NCBI RefSeq assembly: GCF_024609765.1
Contig: NZ_JANFDG010000012.1
Location: forward strand, 1-64,000
Direction of reading: 5' to 3'
DNA from: Shinella pollutisoli
Lineage (GTDB): Bacteria; Pseudomonadota; Alphaproteobacteria; Rhizobiales; Rhizobiaceae
Length of the DNA stretch: 64,000 nt
The stretch's first letter is position 1. Each line of letters starts with the position of its first letter. The translations under genes were made by a program, and so were the position numbers. This document shows positions 42,873-52,229 of the stretch, piece by piece. Under the pieces are notes generated by a model that saw only the letters and a program-made list of their open reading frames with translations, did no database searches and was not told the DNA's origin.

Positions 42873-44493
42873 CCTTCTTTCCGTCAAGAACCTGAAGATA
42901 GAGGCGACGAGCTATCCGCCGGGCGAGCCGCCGCGCACCGTCACCCTCGTCGAGGGCGTCTCCTTCGACGTCGAGAAGGGCAAGGTGCTCGGCCTCATCG
43001 GCGAATCCGGCGCCGGCAAGTCGACCATCGGCCTCACCTCGCTCGCCTACGGGCGCGGCGGGGTCAGGATCACCGGCGGCGAGGTGCTGCTCGACGGCGA
43101 GGACATCCTGAAGCTCTCGCCGGCCGGCATCCGCAAGGTGCGGGGCTGCAAGGTCTGCTACGTCGCGCAGTCGGCGGCGGCCGCCTTCAACCCGGCCCAC
43201 CGGCTCGGCGAGCAGGTGATCGAGGCCTCGCTGAAGCACGGCATCATGAGCCGCGCGGAAGCGGAGAAGCGCGCCGTCCACCTCTTCGGCGTGCTCGGCC
43301 TGCCGAACCCGGAGACGTTCGGGCAGCGCTACCCGCACCAGGTCTCGGGCGGCCAGCTCCAGCGCGCCATGACCGCCATGGCGCTCTGCCCGAACCCCGA
43401 GCTGATCGTCTTCGACGAGCCGACGACGGCGCTCGACGTGACGACGCAGATCGACGTGCTCGCCGCGATCAAGCACGCCATCGAGGAGACGCATACGGCC
43501 GCTCTCTACATCACCCACGACCTCGCCGTGGTCGCGCAGATCACCGACGACATCCTCGTGCTGCGCCACGGCAAGATGGTGGAATACGGCCCGGTGAAGC
43601 AGATCATCGAGGCGCCGCGCGAGGACTACACCCGGGCGCTCGTCAACGTGCGCGGCACCAAGCGCGAGGAGGCCGCCGACCAGTCGGGCGCGCTCCTCAG
43701 GGTCGAGAACGTCACGGCCGGCTACGGCATGCTGCGGGTGCTGCAGGACGTCTCGCTGCACCTGCCGAAGGGCCAGACGCTCGCGGTGGTGGGCGAATCC
43801 GGCTCGGGCAAGTCGACGCTCGCCCGCGTCATCACCGGCCTGCTGCCGCCGCAGGAGGGCAGGATCACCTTCGACGGCAAGCCGCTGCCGAAGGCGCTGA
43901 AGGGCCGCAGCAACGACGAGCTGCGCCGCATCCAGATGATCTACCAGATGGCCGACACGGCGATGAACCCGCGCCAGACGGTGCGCGACATCATCGGCCG
44001 GCCGCTCACCTTCTACTACGGCCTGCGCGGCGAGAAGAAGACCGCCCGGGTGAAGGAGCTCCTGGAGCAGATCGAGATGGGCGGCCGCTTCGCCGACCGC
44101 TACCCGGCCGAGCTTTCCGGCGGCCAGAAGCAGCGGGTGGCGATCGCCCGCGCTCTTGCGGCCTCGCCCGAGCTCATCCTCTGCGACGAGCCGACCTCCG
44201 CGCTCGACCCGCTGGTGGCGGAGGGCATCCTCAATCTCCTCCACAAGCTGCAGGAGGAGACGCAGGTCTCCTATGTCTTCATCACCCACGACATCGCCAT
44301 CGTCCGCGCCATCGCCGACAGCGTCGCGGTGATGCACCGCGGCCGGCTGGTGCGCTTCGGCCCGAAGTCGAAGGTGCTGTCGCCGCCCTTCGACGACTAT
44401 ACCGACCTGCTGCTGAAGTCGGTGCCGGAAATGGAGATCGGTTGGCTGGAACGGGTGCTGGAAACCCGGCGGATGGAGAGCGCGGGCAACTGA
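42865..44493 (+). CDS. Fused double ABC ATPase (DppD-DppF type)
   Basis: The 542-residue protein carries two complete ATPase domains. Domain 1 (about 1-265) has GESGAGKST, VSGGQLQRAMTAMAL, IVFDEPTTALDV and YITHDLAVV; domain 2 (about 275-530) has GESGSGKST, LSGGQKQRVAIARAL, ILCDEPTSALDP and FITHDIAIV. It energises the peptide-type importer encoded upstream; DppD and DppF are normally separate proteins, so this is a fusion. Confidence 0.94.
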   Translation: MASLLSVKNLKIEATSYPPGEPPRTVTLVEGVSFDVEKGKVLGLIGESGAGKSTIGLTSLAYGRGGVRITGGEVLLDGEDILKLSPAGIRKVRGCKVCYVAQSAAAAFNPAHRLGEQVIEASLKHGIMSRAEAEKRAVHLFGVLGLPNPETFGQRYPHQVSGGQLQRAMTAMALCPNPELIVFDEPTTALDVTTQIDVLAAIKHAIEETHTAALYITHDLAVVAQITDDILVLRHGKMVEYGPVKQIIEAPREDYTRALVNVRGTKREEAADQSGALLRVENVTAGYGMLRVLQDVSLHLPKGQTLAVVGESGSGKSTLARVITGLLPPQEGRITFDGKPLPKALKGRSNDELRRIQMIYQMADTAMNPRQTVRDIIGRPLTFYYGLRGEKKTARVKELLEQIEMGGRFADRYPAELSGGQKQRVAIARALAASPELILCDEPTSALDPLVAEGILNLLHKLQEETQVSYVFITHDIAIVRAIADSVAVMHRGRLVRFGPKSKVLSPPFDDYTDLLLKSVPEMEIGWLERVLETRRMESAGN

Positions 44494-44543
44494 GGCGCCT
44501 TACCCTCCCCTCGATGGGGAAGATCGGAGCGGAGCTCCGGGGG

Positions 44544-45094
44544 GTGGAGTGAAGCGGCATACGCATCCCCCGCCCGCCGCTGCGCGGCGACCGCCTCCAT
44601 CAAGGGGAGATGGGGTGCCCCACGCAACCGAGGAGCGAAGATGCCCCTCATCCGCCTGCCGGCACCTTCTCCCCGCAAGCGGGGAGAAGGAAACGAGCGG
44701 CGACGGCTTCCTTCGGAAAACGGCCCGGCATACCCCTTCTCCCCGCTTGCGGGGAGAAGGTCGCGGCAGCGGGATGAGGGGCAGCCTCCGCGAGGGACCG
44801 GGCCTCGACGGTGGGGTGAAGCGGCAAGCTCAGCGTCCGCGGCTCACCCTCACCCGCCGCTTCGCGGCGGTCTCCTCATCAAAGGAGAGGTGGGGGTGCC
44901 CTGCGCAGCCGAGGGGCGAAGATGCCCCTCGTCCGCCTGCCGGCACCTTCTCCCCGCAAGCAGGGAGAAGGAAACGAGCGGCGACGGCTTTCTTCGGAAA
45001 ACGGCGCGGCATACCCCTTCTCCCCGCTTGCGGGGAGAAGGGCGCGGCAGCGGGATGAGGGGCAGTCTCCGCGAGCGGGCCGGGCCTCGACGCG
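44544..45094. repeat. Tandem duplication of a composite palindromic unit
   Basis: Two direct copies of a unit of about 270-280 bp lie head to tail (44544-44810 and 44811-45094). Each begins ggtgaagcggca-like, contains a small hairpin (cgccgcttcgcggcg), then gcgaagatgcccctc, two face-to-face palindromic modules with the inner spacer acgagcggcgacggct, and ends gggcctcgacg. The copies differ at scattered bases. Together with a short inverted segment at 44500-44540 they fill the 623-bp gap between 44493 and 45117; no gene was seen there. Confidence 0.8.
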
Positions 45095-45116
45095 CCGACG
45101 ATGCCGCGCCTCACCC

Positions 45117-45455
45117 TCACTCCTGCGTGCAGCGCACGTCTCCGAGCCGGCTTGCCGCCTCGCCCTCCGCGACTACCGTGTCGTCGCCGCGCGCGACGCA
45201 ATTGCCCGTCTCGCCGGCGCCGCTGCGGAACTTCACCAGCGGCTGACCCTCGATCATGATGCTCGGCACGATCTCGTAGAGCTCTGGCGGGCAGTTGACG
45301 ACGTCGGAGAGCCTGAGCGCCGGCGCGCCGCCGATGAAGACGCTCTGCGCGCCGGTTAGCGCGCAGGCGGGAATGGGGGCGGCCGTCTCCGCCGCTCCGG
45401 CCGGCGGGAGGCCGAATGCGGCGAGCAGGCCGGAAAGATGCAGGAACCGTTTCAT
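45117..45455 (-). CDS. Small secreted PAAR-like protein
   Basis: ATG 45455 gives 112 residues with a Sec signal peptide (about 1-22, ending AGAAE). Three short repeats follow: AQSVFIGGAPALRLSDVVNC (36-55), VPSIMIEGQPLVKFRSG (63-79) and DDTVVAEGEAASRLGDVRC (91-109). The pattern hydrophobic-x-I-x-G-x-P/A-A-x-R-x-x-D matches PAAR repeats that cap type VI spikes, and cysteines near 31, 55, 86 and 109 could pair or bind metal. Its start overlaps the ACT gene stop by ATGA. No type VI genes are present, and a signal peptide is not expected on a spike tip, so function is open. Confidence 0.7.
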   Translation of the reverse strand: MKRFLHLSGLLAAFGLPPAGAAETAAPIPACALTGAQSVFIGGAPALRLSDVVNCPPELYEIVPSIMIEGQPLVKFRSGAGETGNCVARGDDTVVAEGEAASRLGDVRCTQE

Positions 45456-45862
45456 GCCGTCCTCCTCCGTTCGAGCGACAGCGCCCTCAGGACCTCCAGT
45501 GCCCGGATGGCCTCGCGCTCGGGCACGAAGATGTGGTCGTGGTAGAAACCGGCCACCACGTTGGCGCTGATACCCGCCCCGGTCAAGGCGGTCGCGAAGG
45601 CGGCCGTGAGCCCGACGGCCTCCAGCGAGGAATGGACGGTGAGCGTGATCAGCCGCATCGGCGGGCTTATCGCAAGCCCCTCGGCCGCGTCCGCCGGCAG
45701 GATCAGCGTCACGCCCTCCGCCTCCCGAAAGAAGCCGATGGCCTCGCGCATCGGAGAGACCGGGAGATCGTCCGCCGGCACGCTCGCAAAGACGAAGACG
45801 CCGTCCGCCAGCGCCGGCTCCATGGAAGCGAGCAGCGCGTCGAGATCGGTGCCGCCGCTCAC
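45452..45862 (-). CDS. ACT-domain protein (DUF2241-like)
   Basis: The 136-residue protein has two short ACT-like halves: DGVFVFASVPADD with ILPADAAEGLA, and MRLITLTVHSSLEAVGLTAA with ISANVVAGFYHDHIFVP. The start is GTG 45862, overlapping the hydrolase stop as GTGA; the stop overlaps the PAAR-like gene by ATGA. ACT proteins bind amino acids and regulate; no enzyme domain is attached. Ligand unknown. Confidence 0.82.
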   Translation of the reverse strand: MSGGTDLDALLASMEPALADGVFVFASVPADDLPVSPMREAIGFFREAEGVTLILPADAAEGLAISPPMRLITLTVHSSLEAVGLTAAFATALTGAGISANVVAGFYHDHIFVPEREAIRALEVLRALSLERRRTA

Positions 45863-46770
45863 GACGCGGCCATCCGGGCGACGGCATTGCAGAGCGCCGC
45901 AAAGCCGGCGGCCGCCCCCTCGCTCATGAAGCGGGCGCGCAGCCAGGCGTGCACCATCTGCGGCTCCTCGCGGAATTCCACCGAGACGCCGGCGAGCGCC
46001 AGCCGCGCGGCATAGGCGCGCGCGTCGTCGCGCAGCGGATCGAAGCGGGCGGCGGTGACGAAGGCGGGCGGCAGGCCGGCGAGGTCTTCCGCACCGAGCG
46101 GGAAGGCATGCGCGTCGCCGGCCGGCGCCTTGTAGACATCGCGGTACCAGGCGACGTCGGCCGTCGACAGCCCGGGCGCGTCGGCCATCTCCACGTAGGA
46201 GCCGGAGACGAGGTCGCCGCCGAGCGCCGGATAGACGAGCGCCTGCCCGACGATGCCCGTAAGACCCGCGTCGCGCGCCTTGAGCACGATGCCGGCGGCG
46301 AGGTTGCCGCCGGCGCTGTCGCCGGCGACGACCAGCGGCCGGCCGTCGAGCAGGAGATCGACCAGCACCGCCCAGCAATCGTCGAAGGCGGCGGGCCAGA
46401 CATGCTCCGGCGACAGGCGGTAGTCGACCGAGACGAGCTCGGCGCCCGCCGCCTCGGCGAGCTCCGCGCAGATCGCGTCGTGGCTGTCGAGCGAGCCGAC
46501 GACGAAGCCGCCGCCGTGGATGTAGAGGACGCGCGCGCGGGCGCTGGCGGCCGCGGGCCGGTAGCGGCGCACGGGGATGCGCTCCGCCACCAGGGCGTCC
46601 TCCTTCGCCATGCCGGCGGGCGCGGCCGCGTCGAAGGCGGCGCAGAGCGCGTCGTACCAGCGCCGCTGCCGGGCGATGTCGGCCGAGACGGCGTCGGCCG
46701 GATAGAAATCCTCGCAGCGCTTCAGGAAGGCGAGGATCCCCGCCTCGCTCGGCATCGGGCGTTCGGTCAT
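45859..46770 (-). CDS. Alpha/beta hydrolase-3 (hormone-sensitive-lipase family) esterase
   Basis: The 303-residue protein has the HSL motif YIHGGGFVVGS (HGGGF at 85-89, oxyanion hole), the nucleophile GDSAGG (Ser152), the acid in TAARFDPLRDDA and the His in QMVHAWLR. Cytoplasmic, no signal peptide. It heads a three-gene overlapping operon with the ACT and PAAR-like genes. ATG 46770 is used; ATG 46755 is possible. A carboxylesterase on acyl esters is expected. Confidence 0.88.
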   Translation of the reverse strand: MTERPMPSEAGILAFLKRCEDFYPADAVSADIARQRRWYDALCAAFDAAAPAGMAKEDALVAERIPVRRYRPAAASARARVLYIHGGGFVVGSLDSHDAICAELAEAAGAELVSVDYRLSPEHVWPAAFDDCWAVLVDLLLDGRPLVVAGDSAGGNLAAGIVLKARDAGLTGIVGQALVYPALGGDLVSGSYVEMADAPGLSTADVAWYRDVYKAPAGDAHAFPLGAEDLAGLPPAFVTAARFDPLRDDARAYAARLALAGVSVEFREEPQMVHAWLRARFMSEGAAAGFAALCNAVARMAAS

Positions 46771-46811
46771 GGCGTCTTGCGGAGCATTCGGCTCCTCCCT
46801 TCATTCCCGGT

Positions 46812-46839
46812 GGTGCGGCCGATCATAGCATGCCGCACC
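46812..46839. promoter_or_regulatory. 28-bp dyad in the hydrolase/LysR divergent region
   Basis: A perfect 8-bp inverted repeat ggtgcggc/gccgcacc with a 12-base centre (cgatcatagcat) lies in the 150-bp intergenic region, 42 bp from the hydrolase start. It is a good candidate operator for the divergent LysR protein. Confidence 0.5.
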
Positions 46840-46920
46840 GCGCCGCCGACGCGGCGCGCGGTTTTCCCCGGCGAATTTTCGGCGCTTGCCTCGGCGCGCG
46901 CCGCCCTGTTAAGTCGCGCC

Positions 46921-47829
46921 ATGGCGTTCACCCTCAGGCAGCTGCAGTATTTCGTCGCCGTCGCGGAACAGGGGTCCGTGACGCGGGCGGCGCATCACCT
47001 GTCGATCTCGCAATCCTCGATCACCGAGGCGATCAAGGAGCTTGAAAGCGACCTCGGCGTCGAGCTCTTCGAGCGCCACCCGCGCGGGCTCACCACCACG
47101 CACAACGGCCACCAGTTCCTGCGCCACGCGACGAAGATCCTCGCCAGCGTCTCCGACGCCCGCCGTTCCTTCGCCGACGACCGGACGGCGGAGAAGGGCC
47201 AGCTCAACCTCGGCGTCACCTCGCTCGTCGCCGGCTACGTGCTTTCCGACCTGCTCTCGCGCTACCGCCGCGCCTTCCCCGGCATCGAGGTCAGCGCCAT
47301 CGAGGACAACGGCTCCTATCTGGAGCACCTGCTCGTCGGCGGCGAGCTCGACGTCGCCGTCATGGTCATCTCGAACCTGCGCGACCGCATGGCGCTGCAG
47401 GCGGAAATCCTCGAAACCTCGCCCTATCGCCTCTGGCTGCCGCTCGGCCATCCGCTGGTCTCGGCCGACATCATCTCCATCGACGACATCACCCGGGAGC
47501 CGCTGATCATGCTGACGGTGGACGAGATCGAGGAGAACACGGGAAAGCTGCTTTCAGCACTCGGCGCCCGCCCGCACGTCGCCTTCCGCACCCGCTCGGT
47601 GGAAGCCGTGCGCAGCCTGGTGGCGACCGGCGCGGGCATCGCGCTGCTCCCCGACCTCGTCTACCGGCCGTGGTCGCTCGAAGGCGACCGCATCGAGAGC
47701 CGCGACGTCTCCGGCGCCCTGCCGGTTGTGCAGGTCGGCATGGTCTGGCGCAAGGGCTCCAGCCTGCCGCAGGCCGCGCGCGACTTCGTCGGGCTGGCGG
47801 AGGCGCTGCGCAGCGGGCGCGGGCGGTAG
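46921..47829 (+). CDS. LysR-family transcriptional regulator
   Basis: The 302-residue protein opens with the LysR winged helix (LRQLQYFVAVAEQGSVTRAA, SISQSSITEAIKELE, GVELFERHPRGL) and a C-terminal effector domain (about 92-295, KGQLNLGVTSLVAGYVLSDL). It is divergent from the hydrolase operon and upstream of the polyamine importer on the same strand; either may be its target. Overlapping dyad 46812-46839 favours the divergent operon and itself. Confidence 0.93.
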   Translation: MAFTLRQLQYFVAVAEQGSVTRAAHHLSISQSSITEAIKELESDLGVELFERHPRGLTTTHNGHQFLRHATKILASVSDARRSFADDRTAEKGQLNLGVTSLVAGYVLSDLLSRYRRAFPGIEVSAIEDNGSYLEHLLVGGELDVAVMVISNLRDRMALQAEILETSPYRLWLPLGHPLVSADIISIDDITREPLIMLTVDEIEENTGKLLSALGARPHVAFRTRSVEAVRSLVATGAGIALLPDLVYRPWSLEGDRIESRDVSGALPVVQVGMVWRKGSSLPQAARDFVGLAEALRSGRGR

Positions 47830-47852
47830 CGAAAGCCCGCGGATTCGGTTTT
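47818..47852 (+). terminator. Probable terminator at the end of the LysR gene
   Basis: A 7-bp stem cgcgggc/gcccgcg (47818-47824, 47835-47841) overlaps the LysR stop and is followed after seven bases by ttttt. It separates LysR transcription from the importer operon. The spacing to the T run is longer than ideal. Confidence 0.4.
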
Positions 47853-47958
47853 TCCGATATCGTCTTTCTGATTAATGGATTTGCGAAAGCGGCGAAATCG
47901 CGGCACCTTCTCCTCCGGGAACAATACCGCAGACAAGCGGATCAACCGGGAGACTGAC

Positions 47959-49119
<1,161 letters not shown>

Positions 49120-49187
49120 TTTGAACGACGCGGCATACGTCTGATCCCCCTTGAGGGATTGTCGCGTGGGAAATGAGGGCCGTGCCT

Positions 49188-49310
49188 TTTTCCCCTTCTC
49201 CCCGGCGGGGAGAAGGTCGCGGCAGCGGGATGAGGGGGAACGCCGAAGGCGTGCCCTGCCCCCTCATCCGACCCTTCGGGCCACCTTCTCCCCGCCGGGG
49301 AGAAGGGGAA
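49188..49310. repeat. Interspersed palindromic element
   Basis: Two modules, ccccttctccccggcgggga and ccaccttctccccgccgggg, face each other across the spacer, with the acccttcggg subtype end. It lies between the binding-protein and ATPase genes of the polyamine importer. Confidence 0.8.
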
Positions 49311-49361
49311 ACCGCGCCGTTTTCCTGTGCCCATCGCCCAAGACAGAACCGGGAGCTTCCC

Positions 49362-50357
49362 ATGACCGCCGTCCTGTTCCAGCAAGTATCCCGCCATTTC
49401 GGTGCCGTCAGGGCCGTCGACGACGTGGATCTCGCCATCGCCGAGGGCGAGTTCTTTGCGATGCTCGGGCCGTCCGGCTCCGGCAAGACGACGTGCCTGC
49501 GCCTGATGGCCGGCTTCGAGCAGCCGACCGCCGGCCATATCGAGATCTTCGGCGAGACGGCCGAGGGCGTGCCGCCCTACCGCCGCAACGTCAACACCGT
49601 CTTCCAGGACTACGCCCTCTTCCCGCACCTCTCGATCCTGGAGAACGTCGCCTACGGGCTGATGGTCAAGGGCGTCGCCAGGGCCGAGCGGCTGAAGGCG
49701 GCGGAAGAGGCGCTCGCCATGGTCAAGCTGCCCGGCTACGGCGCCCGCCGGCCCGGCCAGCTCTCCGGCGGCCAGCGCCAGCGCGTGGCGCTTGCGCGCG
49801 CGCTCGTCAACCGGCCGCGCGTGCTCCTCCTCGACGAGCCGCTCGGCGCGCTCGACCTCAAGCTGCGCGAGCAGATGCAGGAGGAGCTGAAGTCGCTGCA
49901 GAAGTCGCTCGGCATCACCTTCGTCTTCGTCACCCACGACCAGGGCGAGGCGCTGTCGATGGCCGACCGCATCGCCGTCTTCAACGACGGAAAAATCCAG
50001 CAGCTCGGCACGCCGGAGGAGGTCTACAAGCGGCCGAAGACGCGGTTCGTGGCCGATTTCGTCGGCTCCTCCAACGTGCTGACGCCCGACTTCGCCGCCT
50101 CGCTCGGCTTTCCGAGAACCTATGCGAGCCTGCGCCCCGAGGCGATCGCGCTCGGCGACGGCCCGGGCCGCAAGCGCTTCACCGGCACCGTCGCCGCCGC
50201 GAGCTTCCTCGGCGCCGCGACCCGCGTGACGGTCGAGGCGGCCGGCAACCGCATCGCCGCCATGCTGCCCGCCGCCGCCGGCGTGCCGGCGCCGGGCGAG
50301 GCCGTCACCCTCTCCTTCCTGCCCGAGGACCTGCATCCGATGGACGGTGAGCAATGA
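49362..50357 (+). CDS. Polyamine-type ABC ATP-binding protein (YdcT/PotA-like)
   Basis: The 331-residue ATPase has GPSGSGKTT, Q-loop VFQDYALFPH, LSGGQRQRVALARAL, VLLLDEPLGALDLKL and VFVTHDQGEAL, then a TOBE-like C-terminal domain (LRPEAIALGDGPG, LSFLPEDLHPMDG). ATG 49362 follows gggagcttcc. Its stop overlaps the first permease start. Confidence 0.93.
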   Translation: MTAVLFQQVSRHFGAVRAVDDVDLAIAEGEFFAMLGPSGSGKTTCLRLMAGFEQPTAGHIEIFGETAEGVPPYRRNVNTVFQDYALFPHLSILENVAYGLMVKGVARAERLKAAEEALAMVKLPGYGARRPGQLSGGQRQRVALARALVNRPRVLLLDEPLGALDLKLREQMQEELKSLQKSLGITFVFVTHDQGEALSMADRIAVFNDGKIQQLGTPEEVYKRPKTRFVADFVGSSNVLTPDFAASLGFPRTYASLRPEAIALGDGPGRKRFTGTVAAASFLGAATRVTVEAAGNRIAAMLPAAAGVPAPGEAVTLSFLPEDLHPMDGEQ

Positions 50358-51304
50358 GCGCGCTCGCCGAACGCTCCATCCTCGAAGGGCGCGCGGGACC
50401 GGCCGGCCGGCTCTCCGACTTCTTCTGGCGCAACCCGAAGATCCTGCTGCTGCTGATGCTGACGCCGCCGCTGCTCTGGCTCGGCGTCATCTATCTGGGC
50501 TCGCTCTTCGCGCTGCTGCTCCAGAGCTTCTTCTCGATCGACGACTTTTCGGGGCTCATCAACTACGAGTTCACGCTGTCGACCTACCGGCAGCTCCTCA
50601 TCCCCTCGAACTTCGACATCATCCTGCGCACCGTCGTCATGGCGGCGCTGGTGACGCTGGCCTCGGCGGCGATCGCCTTCCCCATCGCCTATTACGCGGC
50701 CCGCTACGCGCGCGGCAAATGGAAGGTCGTCTTCTATCTCGGCGTCATGCTGCCGCTCTGGTCGAGCTATCTCGTCAAGGTCTACGCCTGGAAGCTGATC
50801 CTCGCCAAGGAGGGCATCGTCACCTGGGCGCTCGCCAAGCTGCATCTCCTCTGGCTGCTCGACGCCTGGCTGTCGCTGCCCGTCGTCGGCGGCAACTCGC
50901 TGTCGATCAGCTATACCGGCACCTTCATCGTCTTCATCTACGTCTGGATGCCCTTCATGATCCTGCCGATCCAGGCGGCGCTGGAGCGCGTGCCCGGCAA
51001 CCTGATCGAGGCCTCCGCCGACCTCGGCGGCAACCCGGCGCAGACCTTCCGCCACGTCATCTTCCCGCTGGCGCTGCCCGGCATCATCGCCGGCTCGATC
51101 TTCACCTTCTCGCTGACGCTCGGCGACTACATCATCCCGCAGATCATCGGCTCGTCGCGGCTCTTCATCGGCCAGGCGGTCTACGCCCAGCAGGGCACGG
51201 CCGGCAACATCCCGCTCGCCGCCGCCTTCACCGTCGTGCCGATCGTCATCATGGGCCTCTACCTCTGGATGGCCAAGCGACAGGGGGCCTTCGATGCGCT
51301 CTGA
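50354..51304 (+). CDS. Polyamine-type ABC permease (YdcU/PotB-like)
   Basis: The 316-residue protein has six membrane segments and the EAA loop [20 protein letters not shown] then PLALPGI. The N-terminal 35 residues are cytoplasmic. ATGA overlap with the ATPase and an 11-base overlap with the next permease show one operon. Confidence 0.92.
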   Translation: MSALAERSILEGRAGPAGRLSDFFWRNPKILLLLMLTPPLLWLGVIYLGSLFALLLQSFFSIDDFSGLINYEFTLSTYRQLLIPSNFDIILRTVVMAALVTLASAAIAFPIAYYAARYARGKWKVVFYLGVMLPLWSSYLVKVYAWKLILAKEGIVTWALAKLHLLWLLDAWLSLPVVGGNSLSISYTGTFIVFIYVWMPFMILPIQAALERVPGNLIEASADLGGNPAQTFRHVIFPLALPGIIAGSIFTFSLTLGDYIIPQIIGSSRLFIGQAVYAQQGTAGNIPLAAAFTVVPIVIMGLYLWMAKRQGAFDAL

Positions 51305-52109
51305 CAGGAACACCGCCGCGCCCCTCGGCCTGAAGATCGCCGCCGGCTGCGGCCTCCTCTTCATGCACCTGCCGATCCTCTTGATCTTCCTCTACGCCTT
51401 CACGACGGAGGAGAAGAGCTACCAGTTCCCGCCGCCCGGCCTGACGCTGAAATGGTTCGCCGTCACCTGGGACAGGCCGGACGTGTGGGCGGCGCTCGGG
51501 CTGTCGGTGCGCGTCGCCGCGATCTCGACGGTGATCGCGCTGGTGCTCGGCACGCTCTGCGCGGCGGCCGTCAGCGGCTCGCGCTTCTTCGGCCGGGAGA
51601 CGATCTCGCTGCTCGTCATCCTGCCGATCGCGCTTCCCGGCATCATCACCGGGATTGCGCTGCGCTCGGCCTTCTCGTTTGCGGAGATCCCCTTCTCCTT
51701 CTGGACGATCATCCTCGGCCACGCCACCTTCTGCGTCGTCGTGGTCTACAACAACGCGGTCGCCCGCTTCCGCCGCGTCTCCGGCTCGCTGGTCGAAGCC
51801 TCGATGGACCTCGGTGCCGACGGCTTCCAGACCTTCCGCTACGTCATCCTGCCGAACATCGGCACGGCGCTGCTCGCCGGCGGCATGCTCGCCTTCGCGC
51901 TCTCCTTCGACGAGGTGATCGTGACGACCTTCACCGCCGGCCAGCAGCAGACCCTGCCGATCTGGATGCTGGAGGAGCTGGTGCGCCCGCGCCAGCGGCC
52001 GGTGACGAACGTCGTCGCCATGGTCGTGGTGCTCGTCACCTTCCTGCCGATCCTCGGCGCCTACTACCTCACCCGCGACGGCGACCAGGTCGCCGGCGGC
52101 GGCAAATGA
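51294..52109 (+). CDS. Polyamine-type ABC permease (YdcV/PotC-like)
   Basis: The 271-residue protein has six membrane segments and the EAA loop [20 protein letters not shown] then LPNIGTA, with the PotC-like [20 protein letters not shown] near 210. It is the second channel subunit of the putrescine-type importer. Confidence 0.92.
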   Translation: MRSDRNTAAPLGLKIAAGCGLLFMHLPILLIFLYAFTTEEKSYQFPPPGLTLKWFAVTWDRPDVWAALGLSVRVAAISTVIALVLGTLCAAAVSGSRFFGRETISLLVILPIALPGIITGIALRSAFSFAEIPFSFWTIILGHATFCVVVVYNNAVARFRRVSGSLVEASMDLGADGFQTFRYVILPNIGTALLAGGMLAFALSFDEVIVTTFTAGQQQTLPIWMLEELVRPRQRPVTNVVAMVVVLVTFLPILGAYYLTRDGDQVAGGGK

Positions 52110-52115
52110 AACATG

Positions 52116-52205
52116 AGCGAATAGGGAGTAGCGAATAGCGAATAGGGAAGAAAACAGCCGACCTGTCCGAAAGCCCTATTCGCTATTCGCTATTCGCCAT
52201 TCGCT
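52116..52205. repeat. GCGAATAG-based inverted repeat
   Basis: Tandem copies of gcgaatag on the left (52117-52147) and ctattcgc on the right (52174-52205) form a perfect 19-bp inverted repeat (52129-52147 with 52174-52192, 26-base spacer) that extends imperfectly on both sides to agcgaat/attcgct at 52116-52122 and 52199-52205. It lies between the permease and ALDH genes and is unrelated to the GC-rich element elsewhere. Confidence 0.85.
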
Positions 52206-52229
52206 CCGCCCAACAACGGAGGACATGCC

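Noticed and set aside
44544-45094. Possible CRISPR array (regular repeats)
   Set aside because: Only two long direct units with internal palindromes and no short unique spacers; no cas genes.
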